DNA of 49,593 nt from NCBI GenBank assembly GCA_903873705.1, contig CAIQPK010000087.1:1-49593 (forward strand), in the 5' to 3' direction. The notes beneath the pieces were generated by a model. That model did no database searches. It was not told where the DNA came from and saw nothing but the letters and a program-made list of their open reading frames with translations. This document shows positions 24,637 to 33,509 of this stretch, in pieces. The position numbers and the translations under genes were made by a program. Positions within the stretch are counted from its first letter, which is position 1. Each line of letters starts with the position of its first letter. The stretch is from an uncultured Acidobacteriota bacterium. GTDB lineage: Bacteria; Acidobacteriota; Terriglobia; Terriglobales; Acidobacteriaceae.

Positions 24637-26935
24637 CCTTATATAACTCCCGGTTGCGCATAATAGCCTGCACATACTCGCGCGTCTCGGTGTAAGGAAT
24701 AGACTCCACCCACTCCGGAATATCCTTGTAGTCGTTGATCGCAATCCACTGGTGGATCGGCGTGTCTCCGGCGTTGTAGGCCGCGAGCGCATACTCCACC
24801 TGCCCGCTGTACCGATCCAGCGACTGTCTCAGGTCCCGCGTCCCCAGCTGCAAGTTCAGCGACGGACTAAGCAACGAGCTAACGTTGAACTTTTTCACAC
24901 CCTCGCGTCTCGCCAGCGACTTACCCACCGAGGGCAGCAGCTGCATCAACCCGTAAGCATTCGCCCGGCTCACCGCCCCAGGATTGAACTCCGACTCCTG
25001 CCGAATCAACGCCGCCACCAAATAAGGATCCAACCCATTAGCCTGCGCGTCGGCCACCAAATCATCCCAGTAGGGCCGCGGAAACAGCAGCTGCCAGTAC
25101 ACCGCCGGCACAGCCGACACCGGCAGCGAGTTCATCGGCAACCCGCTCCGCTTCATCGCCTGCACCGCCCGCGTGTACTCCCCGTAGCTCTGATAAATCT
25201 CCGCCACCGCCAGCGTTCCCCACTGCGAGGCCGTCGCACTCGCCTGAATCTCAGGCCCGATGTACTCATTCAGCGCCGCATTCGCCAGCAGCCGCGCCTT
25301 GATCAGGTTCGGCTCATTCTCCGGCAGCTGGTCGCTCAGCTGTGGCACCTCCACATGCCTCACCGAAGCCAGTGCCGGTGCCGGCGCCGGCGTTTGCCGC
25401 TGCCCCAGCACACTCGTCCGCTGCCGCGCCAGTATCGCGTAATAGCTGTTCACATAACTCGCATTCAACGCCGAGTAGTAATTCAGCGCCTGCCCGAAAT
25501 CATGCTCCACGTCTTCGTACAGCCGCCCGCGCCAGTACAGCGCCGAAGGCACTTCCGTCCCTGCCGGATATTGCGTAACCTGCTCATCCATCAACCGCGC
25601 CGCTTCCGGATACCGCCGCAGCCGGTAGTTCAGCCAGGCAGCGTGCCAGTGCGCGCTCGGCGCATACGTGCTCGTCGGAAACTGTCGCACCAGCAGCGCA
25701 TAGTCATTGATCGCCCGCTCCGGATCATGCTTCACCAGGTACATATTCCCACCCGAGTAAAGCGCTTCCTCCAGCCAGCGGCTGTGCGGATAACTCTGCA
25801 GCATCTGCGCAATCAGCGCATCATGCCCATCGAAATCCTTTTCATTCCGCCGCAGCTCCGACTGCAGGTAAAGCTTCAGAGCCGCGCTGTCATCTCCCGT
25901 CACCGGCAACCGCTCCACATCGCCCTTTGCCAACTTCTTCAGCCGCAGATCGCACACTGCCGCATAAATTTGCAGCGCATCCTTGTCCGCCTGCGTCAGC
26001 GTCGCATCATCTTTCTCCAGCGCACGATACTCACCCTGTGCCTCGGAGTAATGTTTCGCATTGAACATCGCGTCCGCATGCTGCTTGCGCTCTCCCGCCG
26101 TCAGCGGAACGTTCATCGCCGCCAGCTGCGTCTTCGCTCCCGCCGCCTCATTGCTAAGCGGATTCTTCAGATAGATCCCACGATACAGTCCCGCCGCCTG
26201 CCCCGTATTCCCCTGGGCCTGGTAAGCCCGAGCCAGCGCGTAACGCACATCCGTCTTCTCCGCCGCAGGCAGCCCCACCAGCGGCGTCAACGCCGCCAGT
26301 GCTCCCTGCGCATTGTTCTGTTGCAGAAACGCCTGCGCCATCAACACCGGAGCCTGCGCGATAAAAATGCTCCCCGGATGCCGCTCCGCAAAGTGGTCCA
26401 GAAGCGAATACGCATCCGCTCCATTGCCTCCCTGCACCGCCGCCTGCGCCCCCAGAAAGTCCGCGTAATCATCCAGCACATCGCCCTTGTTCGAAGCCCG
26501 CCGAAACGCCATCTGCGCATCCCCGAACCGGCGGTCCAGCACATACGCATGCCCCAGCGCCAGGTCCGCCGCCGCCGCCGCCTCCCCACTATGCGACGCC
26601 GCATAGGCTGCCACACCCGCATACGCCGCCGGCGTCCGCAGCGACACCAGCTGCTGCGCCATCGGCCGCAACTGCGACGACGCCACAAAGGCACTCTTCA
26701 GTCGACGGCTCTCGGCCGTCTCCTCCACGCCGCGACCCTTCGCCGCCAGCTTACCCTTCGTGCCCTTCGCCGTCGTGCCTTTACCGCTCGCCGTCTTCCG
26801 CGTAGAAGCCGGCGCTGCTTTAGCTGCCTTCTTCTTTCCCGCCGTTTGAGCCCCTGCCAACGGCGCACACGTCACCGCGCAAACCACCCCAACACACACC
26901 AGCCCCGCAACTCGTCTCAGCCCGTTCAAATCCAT
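24617..26935 (-). CDS. Soluble lytic murein transglycosylase (TPR + SLT domains)
   Basis: 772 residues. A signal peptide (GLVCVGVVCAVTCAPLAGAQ) is followed by a Lys/Ala/Thr-rich linker. A long alpha-helical TPR-like superhelix covers about residues 75-600, with repeated ALAL.H.Y and A...Y patterns. The C-terminal SLT domain includes ALIRQESEFNP, with the catalytic Glu at about 647, then AYGLMQLLPSVGK and ALAAYNAGDTPI. It cleaves peptidoglycan glycan strands to 1,6-anhydro products in the periplasm, like Slt70. The antisense strand is unusually open across the gene (24752-27124), which is a composition effect. Confidence 0.93.
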   Translation of the reverse strand: MDLNGLRRVAGLVCVGVVCAVTCAPLAGAQTAGKKKAAKAAPASTRKTASGKGTTAKGTKGKLAAKGRGVEETAESRRLKSAFVASSQLRPMAQQLVSLRTPAAYAGVAAYAASHSGEAAAAADLALGHAYVLDRRFGDAQMAFRRASNKGDVLDDYADFLGAQAAVQGGNGADAYSLLDHFAERHPGSIFIAQAPVLMAQAFLQQNNAQGALAALTPLVGLPAAEKTDVRYALARAYQAQGNTGQAAGLYRGIYLKNPLSNEAAGAKTQLAAMNVPLTAGERKQHADAMFNAKHYSEAQGEYRALEKDDATLTQADKDALQIYAAVCDLRLKKLAKGDVERLPVTGDDSAALKLYLQSELRRNEKDFDGHDALIAQMLQSYPHSRWLEEALYSGGNMYLVKHDPERAINDYALLVRQFPTSTYAPSAHWHAAWLNYRLRRYPEAARLMDEQVTQYPAGTEVPSALYWRGRLYEDVEHDFGQALNYYSALNASYVNSYYAILARQRTSVLGQRQTPAPAPALASVRHVEVPQLSDQLPENEPNLIKARLLANAALNEYIGPEIQASATASQWGTLAVAEIYQSYGEYTRAVQAMKRSGLPMNSLPVSAVPAVYWQLLFPRPYWDDLVADAQANGLDPYLVAALIRQESEFNPGAVSRANAYGLMQLLPSVGKSLARREGVKKFNVSSLLSPSLNLQLGTRDLRQSLDRYSGQVEYALAAYNAGDTPIHQWIAINDYKDIPEWVESIPYTETREYVQAIMRNRELYKAIYPGK

Positions 26936-27060
26936 GCACCTTCTTCTCTCGACTCTAAGACGCCTCCACCCTTTGAAACGTGTGTATCCGCGCTTTTGCG
27001 AACCTCATCAGGTAACCCACGCCGCGGTCACGCCGCCTCTACAGACCGCCCCGCAATCGG

Positions 27061-27069
27061 TGCTATACT
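27061..27069 (+). promoter_or_regulatory. Extended -10 promoter of tRNA-Leu(GAG)
   Basis: TGCTATACT contains an extended -10 (TG-N-TATACT), about 55 bases before the tRNA. No clear -35 is present, which an extended -10 can tolerate. Confidence 0.45.
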
Positions 27070-27124
27070 AAGCAACGGATTGCACGTCACTCCTGCCGCA
27101 CTACCGCGTGTGTCAGGCCTCTAA

Positions 27125-27206
27125 GCGGAGGTGGCGAAATTGGCAGACGCACTAGCTTGAGGTGCTAGCGCCGCAAGGCATAGGGGTTCAAGTCCCCTCC
27201 TCCGCA
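27125..27206 (+). tRNA. tRNA-Leu(GAG)
   Basis: Acceptor GCGGAGG pairs with CCTCCGC, discriminator A, and CCA is encoded at 27207-27209. The anticodon stem CTAGC/GCTAG encloses TTGAGGT, giving anticodon GAG. A short class II variable arm and GTTCAAGTC confirm leucine. Confidence 0.95.
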
Positions 27207-27234
27207 CCAAACTCAATCCAAAGGATTTAATCGA

Positions 27235-27261
27235 GGCTCACCGGAAACGGTTGGGCCTTTT
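27235..27261 (+). terminator. Terminator after tRNA-Leu(GAG)
   Basis: An imperfect stem, GGCTCACCG / CGGTTGGGCC around GAAA, followed by TTTTCCTTT. It lies about 30 bases past the tRNA, as expected for an intrinsic terminator. Confidence 0.55.
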
Positions 27262-27423
27262 CCTTTGCCACTGTAACCGTTATCGCAATCATTGCGAGAA
27301 AAGATCGTTTTGCCCAGACAGTCCGGACGCCAGTAGCAGCCCATCCCTACTAGCCGCGCGGTGTGCGCAGCATCCGCGTTCCACTATTTGCCCTGATTCT
27401 TCTGCTACTTACAAGAAAATGCA

Positions 27424-27469
27424 CAACTTAAGCGACAAGTCGAGTTGACGACATGCCTACCTGGTAGGC
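27424..27469. promoter_or_regulatory. Two palindromes upstream of imuA, candidate operator
   Basis: GCCTACC-T-GGTAGGC (27455-27469) is a perfect 15-nt palindrome ending 15 bases before the imuA ATG. Just upstream lies a nested imperfect palindrome (CAACT 27424-27428 and AGTTG 27443-27447, enclosing CGAC-AA-GTCG). ImuAB-DnaE2 cassettes are normally LexA-controlled, so one of these may be the LexA box of this lineage. Neither matches the E. coli, Bacillus or alphaproteobacterial box. Confidence 0.45.
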
Positions 27470-27484
27470 GAAGATAAAGCGAAT

Positions 27485-28264
27485 ATGGGTTCCGCTGCCG
27501 CAATTCGGGTTCAGGTCGAAGCGAGACTGGCTCAGCGCGTGCCCGCCGCCCTGACGCTCAAGATTAAGCAGGCCCCGGAGCTGTTCTCCACCGGCATAGC
27601 AGAAGTCGATGCGATGCTCGGCGGCGGCATCCCGCGCAGCAGCATTACTGAGGTCAGCGGAGCCTCCTCGACGGGGAAAACTTCGTTTGCTCTATCGGCT
27701 ATCGCCTCCATCACGCAGCTTGGTAACGCTTGCGCCTGGGTGGACGTAAGTGATGCCCTCTCGCCCGAGGCGACGGCGGCGGCAGGGGTTGAGCTGCGGC
27801 GTCTGCTCTGGCTTCGCATGTCTGCCGAGGGTGGAAAGAAAGTGAAAGTAACAGACAAGCCCTGGTCACGGTTGGAGCAAGGACTGAAAGCGACTGACTT
27901 GTTGCTCCAGACGGGAGGCTTTGGAGCCATCGTGCTCGATATGAGCGATGTGCTGCCACAACACGCACGGCGCATTCCGTTGGGGACTTGGTATCGCTTT
28001 CGATTGGCAGCGGAACATGCGCGCACTGCGTTGATCTTTCTCACGCAATCTTCTTGCGCGAGCAGTTGCGCCACGCTGGCCCTCCGCTGCGAACCGGCAG
28101 CGGCAGTTCCCTTCAGCAGCAGCGGCGAAACGCCTCTGTTCGAGCGGCAACAGTACGAGTTTGCGCGGGAGCGCAACCGCAATGAAGGTTCGCCCTTCCT
28201 GCAGCGGAAGCCGACGCAACGTGTGAGCTGGCCGGCAGAAACTCTCTGGTCAAGGGTCCGGTGA
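27485..28264 (+). CDS. imuA: ImuA, RecA-like SOS mutagenesis protein
   Basis: 259 residues. The RecA-like core starts near residue 33: FSTGIAEVDAMLGGGIPRSSITEVSGASSTGKTSFAL, with the Walker A at 59-67. A Walker-B-like strand is AIVLDMSD near 148. The ATPase region is shorter than RecA and lacks RecA's C-terminal domain, as in ImuA. In other bacteria ImuA works with ImuB and DnaE2 in error-prone translesion synthesis; gene order and overlaps here match. Codon use is less C-ending than in flanking genes, suggesting transfer as a cassette. No clear Shine-Dalgarno precedes the ATG. The stop overlaps the next start in GTGATG. Confidence 0.87.
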   Translation: MGSAAAIRVQVEARLAQRVPAALTLKIKQAPELFSTGIAEVDAMLGGGIPRSSITEVSGASSTGKTSFALSAIASITQLGNACAWVDVSDALSPEATAAAGVELRRLLWLRMSAEGGKKVKVTDKPWSRLEQGLKATDLLLQTGGFGAIVLDMSDVLPQHARRIPLGTWYRFRLAAEHARTALIFLTQSSCASSCATLALRCEPAAAVPFSSSGETPLFERQQYEFARERNRNEGSPFLQRKPTQRVSWPAETLWSRVR

Positions 28265-29751
28265 TGTATGCCGTTCTCCATCCCTCGAATTTCTTTGCGC
28301 AGGCTGCCGTACATCAGCGCCCGGAACTGCGGAAGAGACCATTTGTGGTGCTCGATGGGGAGCCGCCAACCGAAATGGTCTTCGCGGCGAATAACGCGGC
28401 ACGCTCTCTGGGCGTGGAGATCGGCATGACACGGCTTCACGCCGAAGCATTCTCTGAAGTGATTGCACTCCGTCGTGTGATCGAACATGAGCATACAGCC
28501 CATGCGTCTCTTCACCATGTCGCGTGCATGTTCTCTCCCCGTATCGAATTGGTGAAGGAGCGGCCCGGCACGTATGCACTGGACATTCACGGGATGGATC
28601 TTCTGTACGGCGATGCAGGACAGCTTGCGAACAAGTTGAGGCAAAGCGTAATGACGGCGGGATTTCTTGCCAACGTCGCAGTCGCGGAAAACTTTCACGC
28701 GGCGGTATCTCTTGCAAGTAGCAGGACTGGTGTTTCCGTTGTACCTCCGGGCTGCGAGGCGCACGCCATCGGCCAGTTGCCTCTCACGGCGCTACACCTT
28801 ACACCGGAACATGAGGCGACATTTGCGGCTTGGGGCATTCGCACCTGTGCGGATTTGGCTGGGCTGGCAGAAACAGACTTGATCGCACGTCTCGGCCAGG
28901 TGGGAAAGAAGCTACATTCTCTTGCATGTGGGACATGGCCCCACCTCATGTTTCCGATAGAGGCCAGCTTTGAGGCTGGTTTGGTGGAACGCATGGAACT
29001 GGACTTCCCGGTAGAGGAGCTGGAGCGTCTGCTTTTCCTGATTTCCTGCATGACAACGACACTGCTGGAGCGGGTTCGCGGTAAAGCACGGGCCATTGCT
29101 GCCCTTCGTGTCATACTTCGTCTCGATGGCGGCGCACAGCATGAGCGCACTGTCCGTCCCGCGTTGCCGTTGCAAGATACGCCCACGCTACTCAAGCTCA
29201 TACAACTCGATCTCGAAACGCATCCACCTGGCGCCGCAATTCTTGGGCTGGAACTGCACGCACAGTCCGCCGTTCCCTATCGAGCCCAGCACGGGCTCTT
29301 TCTCCCGCAATCGCCTCAGCCGGGACAGCTCGAAGTGATGCTTGCCCGAATGCGGAAGCTACTGGGTGAGGAACGTGTTGGTTCCCCAGAGCTGACGGAC
29401 GATCATCGACCGAACGCCTTTCGCATGGTGCCGTTCGCTCCTCCGCAGCCGCGACGAAGTGAGAGACCGTCGCTCTCGACACCCATCGCTCTGCGCGTCT
29501 CACGTCCACCGCAGATGGTCGGCGTTGCACTCACAAACCAGATACCCGTACGGGTCTTTTGGGATGGAGCAGCCTACGTTGTCTGCGATGCAGCTGGTCC
29601 GGTGCGTGTGAGTGGACAGTGGTGGTCCGAGGCCAACTGGTGCCGCGAAGAGTGGGACGTGCGATTGGAGAACGATACTGCGAAGCGGCTCTGCCGCATC
29701 GCGTTCGATCCGCGCTCGCGATGCTGGTATGTGCAGGGCACATATGACTGA
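28264..29751 (+). CDS. imuB: ImuB, Y-family polymerase-like translesion protein
   Basis: 495 residues from ATG 28264 (GTG 28261 is in frame). It has a Y-family fold but the catalytic sequence is degenerate. The N-terminus MYAVLHPSNFFAQ lacks the metal-binding DxD of active Y polymerases, and ALDIHGMDLLYGD replaces the SIDE motif. This is the known character of ImuB, which acts as a hub bridging the beta clamp, ImuA and DnaE2 rather than as a polymerase. The helix-hairpin-helix region (GIRTCADLAGLAETDLIARLG near 195) and little-finger domain follow. The stop overlaps the start of dnaE2 by eight bases. Confidence 0.88.
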   Translation: MYAVLHPSNFFAQAAVHQRPELRKRPFVVLDGEPPTEMVFAANNAARSLGVEIGMTRLHAEAFSEVIALRRVIEHEHTAHASLHHVACMFSPRIELVKERPGTYALDIHGMDLLYGDAGQLANKLRQSVMTAGFLANVAVAENFHAAVSLASSRTGVSVVPPGCEAHAIGQLPLTALHLTPEHEATFAAWGIRTCADLAGLAETDLIARLGQVGKKLHSLACGTWPHLMFPIEASFEAGLVERMELDFPVEELERLLFLISCMTTTLLERVRGKARAIAALRVILRLDGGAQHERTVRPALPLQDTPTLLKLIQLDLETHPPGAAILGLELHAQSAVPYRAQHGLFLPQSPQPGQLEVMLARMRKLLGEERVGSPELTDDHRPNAFRMVPFAPPQPRRSERPSLSTPIALRVSRPPQMVGVALTNQIPVRVFWDGAAYVVCDAAGPVRVSGQWWSEANWCREEWDVRLENDTAKRLCRIAFDPRSRCWYVQGTYD

Positions 29752-32700
29752 TTACGTGGAGTTGCACGCCCGGTCCGCTTTCAGCTTCCTCGAAGGCGCA
29801 ACCATGCCGGAGTTCCTGATACAGCAAGCGGCGCATCTGGAGATGCCCGCGATGGGATTGCTTGATCGCAACGGGTTGTATGGGGCCGCGCGGTTTCATG
29901 TCGAAGGAACTCGATGCGGAGTGCAAGCGCATATCGGCGCGGAGGTTTCATTAAGTGATCTGGGCCAGTGTCTTCAACCTGCCGCCTATCTGCCCCATCA
30001 GTTTCCGGCCGAGCCTGTGCGCTTGTCGCTCCTTGCTGAGTCGCGTATTGGCTATCAAAACCTCTCTCGACTCATTACCCAATTCAAACTGCGCGAGAAA
30101 ACGAAGGCCGAAGGCGCGGCGATCCTGGCCGACGTGGAAAAGTATTGCAACGGATTGGTCTGCCTGACTGGTGGGAACGAAGGTCCGCTGGCTGCGTCGT
30201 TAGCCCAGGGAGGCTATGACGCTGCATTTAAGACCGTGGAGACGTTGATACATCTGTTTGGATCTCGTAATGTCTATGTCGAATTACAGCGTCACTCCGA
30301 CCGTGAGGAAGAGCATCGTAACCGTGCGGCGGTTCGTATTGCACGTTCCCTGAACCTGTCTCTACTGGCGACGGGAGGCGTGAGCTACGGCACGCCATAC
30401 GAGCGCGAAGTGCTCGACATTTTTACCTGCATCCGCCATCGTAAATCACTCGATACCGCAGGCCGCCTTCTGAGCCGCAACCCTGAACGGCATCTGCACA
30501 CGGCGGCGGAGATGCACCGGCTTTTCTATGACTACCCGGAGGCCATCGCCAATACCCGCGAGTTATCGGCCCGCCTGCAATTTCAGATGACCGGGCTCGG
30601 ATACGAATTCCCGGCATATCCCGTTCCGGACGGAGAGACGATGGATTCGTTTCTTCGTAAACGGGTGGACGAAGGAATACGCCGGCGCTACCTGCCTAAG
30701 AACGATTGCGCCCTCTACGAAAAAGCCCGACAGCAAGCGGAACGCGAACTGCGGCTCATTCAGACGCTAGGGCTGGCGGGTTACTTCCTGATCGTGTGGG
30801 ATGTTGTTTGCTTCTGTAAAGACAACGGCATTCTGGTTCAAGGTCGCGGTTCTGCAGCAAATAGCGTCGTTTGCTACGCGCTCGAAATCACCATTGTCGA
30901 TTCGGTCGGACTTGACTTGCTCTTTGAGCGATTCCTTTCGGAAGAGCGTGGCGAGTGGCCGGACATCGACATTGACCTTCCCAGCGATACAGACCGTGAG
31001 CGCGCTATCCAATATGTCTATCAGCGATACGGAGAGTTGGGCGCTGCCATGACAGCCAATATCATCACGTTCCGTAGTCGGTCTGCCTCGCGGGAGGTTG
31101 GCAAGGCGCTTGGCTTCGATCAGGAGACGGCGGCGAAACTCGCCGGGCTTATGAGTGCGTGGGAGTGGAAGGCACCAAGCGATACGCTGGAAAACAGCTT
31201 CAAAGCTGCGGGACTCGATATGAAACACCGACGGATTGCTCACTATCTCCAGAAGTGCGGAGACGTACTGAGGCTACCCCGCAATCTCGGTCAGCACTCC
31301 GGAGGCATGGTGATCTGCCAAGGCCATCTTGATTCCGTCGTGCCGATTGAGCGGGCTTCGATGCCGGGCCGGACGGTGGTGCAGTGGGACAAGGACGACT
31401 GCTCCGACATGGGTATTATCAAGGTCGATCTCCTCGGCCTCGGGATGCTGGCTGTGCTCAAGGATGCCGCATATCTCGTGCCGCAGTATTACGGAGAGCC
31501 GCTGGATTATGCGCAGCTTCCCCAGGACGATGCGGTGTACGCAACCATTGCGGAAGCCGACACGATTGGACTGTTTCAAATTGAGAGCCGAGCGCAGATG
31601 TCGGCACTGCCTCGTACCAGGCCAAAGTGTTTTGCCGACTTGTCGATGCAGGTCGCCATTATCCGCCCCGGTCCAGTAACAGGAAAGTTCGTCAATCCTT
31701 ACATTGCACGTAGGCTCGGGAGAGAGCCCGTCACCTATCTACATCCATCGTTCAAACCATTTCTGGAACGAACGCTGGGCGTGCCGCTGTTTCAGGAGCA
31801 GGTGATGAAGATTGGCATGGTGGCTGCGAACCTCACAGGCGGCGAGGCCGAGGAGTTGCGCAAGGCAATGGGCGGCAAACGCTCAGAGTCCATCATCGCC
31901 GGACTCAAGGCCCGATTGCACGAGGGCATGACCGCGAATGGTTTTGATGCAGCAACGCAGGAGGAGGTGATGCGGGTGCTAGCGACCGTAAAAGAGTTTA
32001 TGTTCCCCGAATCGCACGCGCACAGCTTCGCCTCCATTGCCTATTCGAGTGCTTATACCCGGCATCACTATACCGCTGCGTATACCTGTGCTCTCTTTAA
32101 CAACCAACCGATGGGGTTCTACTCACCGGCGACTATTGCGAATGACGCGAAGCGGCATGGCATCAAAATCGTTCCCATCGACGTACAACGGTCGGATTGG
32201 TTCTGCACACTAGAAGAGTTGAGCGGCGGTGATCGCATGAAATATACCGGTCGTTTCGCGGTCCGCATGGGTCTCCGCTATGTAAAGGGTCTAAGGCGGG
32301 ACGTTGCCGAAGACATCATGGAAGCCCGCCTCACAGATGGCCCATTCGCCTCTGAGTATGATCTGCGTCGCCGTGTGCTATCCATCAAGAAAGGTGAGTT
32401 GGTCTTGCTGGCGAAAGCGGGCGCATTCAACTGGACCGGCGAGAAGCATCATCGGCGAGCTGCTCTCTGGTATGCCGAACGTGCCGGGCAAAGCGCGGGG
32501 CCGCTCTTTGAGAACACCCCGGACGAACATGAACTGCACGCTGTCGCTCCCCTGCGGCCGATGACGACTGAAGAACGGCTGGTTGCCGACTTTGACAGCA
32601 CAGGCGTAACGCTCGGCCCGCACCCAATGGCGCTTCACCGGATGGAAATGAACGCAGCTGGCGTTCTCCCCGCCGCCAGTTTGAAAGGGATGCAAGACGG

Positions 32701-32977
32701 CATGTACGCGCGTATCGCGGGGGCGGTGATTGCCAGGCAGCGTCCGGGTACAGCGGAAGGATTCATCTTCCTTAGTCTCGAAGATGAGACGGGCGTCTCC
32801 AATGCCATCATCCATCCGCATCTCTACGAGCGGAACCGCGCAACTGTGACGCGGGGCAAGTTCCTCCGTGTCGAAGGCACGCTTCAAAATCAAGACGGCG
32901 TTATCAATGTCAGAGCTTCAGCTGTTCATATCCTGGCGCTCAGCGATATCGACGTGCGTTCGCATGATTTCCATTGA
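29744..32977 (+). CDS. dnaE2: Error-prone DNA polymerase DnaE2 (ImuC)
   Basis: 1077 residues from ATG 29744, within the end of imuB; the frame extends upstream but that overlaps imuB. The N-terminal PHP domain starts YVELHARSAFSFLEGA. The polymerase catalytic acidic motif PDIDIDLPSD lies near residue 405, after the palm motif GRGSAANSVVCYAL. Then come FPESHAHSFASIAYSSAY and a C-terminal OB-fold (about 985-1065, GFIFLSLEDETGVSNAII). Length and motif order match DnaE2 rather than the replicative DnaE1. It performs damage-tolerant synthesis under SOS. Codon use differs from the neighbours, as in imuA and imuB. Confidence 0.93.
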   Translation: MTDYVELHARSAFSFLEGATMPEFLIQQAAHLEMPAMGLLDRNGLYGAARFHVEGTRCGVQAHIGAEVSLSDLGQCLQPAAYLPHQFPAEPVRLSLLAESRIGYQNLSRLITQFKLREKTKAEGAAILADVEKYCNGLVCLTGGNEGPLAASLAQGGYDAAFKTVETLIHLFGSRNVYVELQRHSDREEEHRNRAAVRIARSLNLSLLATGGVSYGTPYEREVLDIFTCIRHRKSLDTAGRLLSRNPERHLHTAAEMHRLFYDYPEAIANTRELSARLQFQMTGLGYEFPAYPVPDGETMDSFLRKRVDEGIRRRYLPKNDCALYEKARQQAERELRLIQTLGLAGYFLIVWDVVCFCKDNGILVQGRGSAANSVVCYALEITIVDSVGLDLLFERFLSEERGEWPDIDIDLPSDTDRERAIQYVYQRYGELGAAMTANIITFRSRSASREVGKALGFDQETAAKLAGLMSAWEWKAPSDTLENSFKAAGLDMKHRRIAHYLQKCGDVLRLPRNLGQHSGGMVICQGHLDSVVPIERASMPGRTVVQWDKDDCSDMGIIKVDLLGLGMLAVLKDAAYLVPQYYGEPLDYAQLPQDDAVYATIAEADTIGLFQIESRAQMSALPRTRPKCFADLSMQVAIIRPGPVTGKFVNPYIARRLGREPVTYLHPSFKPFLERTLGVPLFQEQVMKIGMVAANLTGGEAEELRKAMGGKRSESIIAGLKARLHEGMTANGFDAATQEEVMRVLATVKEFMFPESHAHSFASIAYSSAYTRHHYTAAYTCALFNNQPMGFYSPATIANDAKRHGIKIVPIDVQRSDWFCTLEELSGGDRMKYTGRFAVRMGLRYVKGLRRDVAEDIMEARLTDGPFASEYDLRRRVLSIKKGELVLLAKAGAFNWTGEKHHRRAALWYAERAGQSAGPLFENTPDEHELHAVAPLRPMTTEERLVADFDSTGVTLGPHPMALHRMEMNAAGVLPAASLKGMQDGMYARIAGAVIARQRPGTAEGFIFLSLEDETGVSNAIIHPHLYERNRATVTRGKFLRVEGTLQNQDGVINVRASAVHILALSDIDVRSHDFH

Positions 32978-33085
32978 AGTTTATCGTGTGGTCGTACAAC
33001 ACACGGTAGAAGTGAAAGCTACACATGGCGCCATTAGACCGAGGTAAAATAGTTTCAGCCTTGATCGTTTAGGTGGAGAAGCATC

Positions 33086-33259
33086 ATGCTGATTCTCCCT
33101 CTTAAGCCGGTCGCCAAGATCATCGCCGTTTTAGGGACACTGGTGTTCTGCGGCTATTTGGCATCAGTCTGCATCGAGCACAAAAACCCCTTTGGCGAAG
33201 ATTACTGGAAGGCCAAACAAGCCGAACATGCGCGAAGCGCCAGTGACGCGCACCACTAA
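33086..33259 (+). CDS. Small single-pass membrane protein, 57 residues
   Basis: An ATG at 33086 is preceded by a strong AGGTGGAGAA six bases upstream and reads 57 residues to TAA. Residues 8-30 (PVAKIIAVLGTLVFCGYLASVC) form one membrane helix with two Cys, then a soluble tail with NPFGEDYWKAKQ and a His/Ala-rich end. I do not recognise the family. The clean ribosome-binding site and membrane topology make it a likely real gene. It lies 108 bp after dnaE2 and 250 bp before the convergent barrel gene, so it probably has its own promoter. Confidence 0.65.
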   Translation: MLILPLKPVAKIIAVLGTLVFCGYLASVCIEHKNPFGEDYWKAKQAEHARSASDAHH

Positions 33260-33450
33260 AACGATAGTTCCAAGCCAATATCCGCTCGCGGTGTGGATGC
33301 CGGTCGTTGCGATTGGCTTCCTCTGGCGATTTCTGCTTTGAATGCTCCGTAGCCGAAGTTTTGGTAACGTCGTGGCTTAGCCGTTCTCAGAGTCGCAAAG
33401 CGTCGTTAGTGAAAATCTCTGCTGAGTGGGAAGCCTCACATCACTCAAAT

Positions 33451-33487
33451 AGCATAAGGCCAGCCTGGAATCGGCTGGCCTTATGCT
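33451..33487 (-). terminator. Terminator of the respiratory operon
   Basis: A perfect 15-bp inverted repeat, AGCATAAGGCCAGCC (33451-33465) and GGCTGGCCTTATGCT (33473-33487), with a 7-base loop, 22 bases past the barrel gene stop. On the minus strand A/T-rich ATTTGAGTGA follows; position and stem support a terminator. Confidence 0.8.
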
Positions 33488-33509
33488 TTCTGCGTTGTGC
33501 AACGCCGGT

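Noticed and set aside
24752-27124. A 790-codon open frame opposite the lytic transglycosylase
   Set aside because: It is Arg/His/Gln-rich with no domain and lies wholly antisense to a gene with clear SLT motifs; it reflects high GC codon bias.
27251-27448. A 65-codon frame between tRNA-Leu and imuA
   Set aside because: It overlaps the tRNA terminator, is Cys/Ser-rich and lacks a ribosome-binding site.
27532-28764. A 410-codon minus-strand open frame over imuA and imuB
   Set aside because: Antisense to two recognised genes, Arg/Cys-rich and without a known motif or start context.
32985-33005. Weak inverted repeat after dnaE2 (CGTGTG and CACACG)
   Set aside because: Only six base pairs around a nine-base loop and no T-run; not strong enough to call a terminator.
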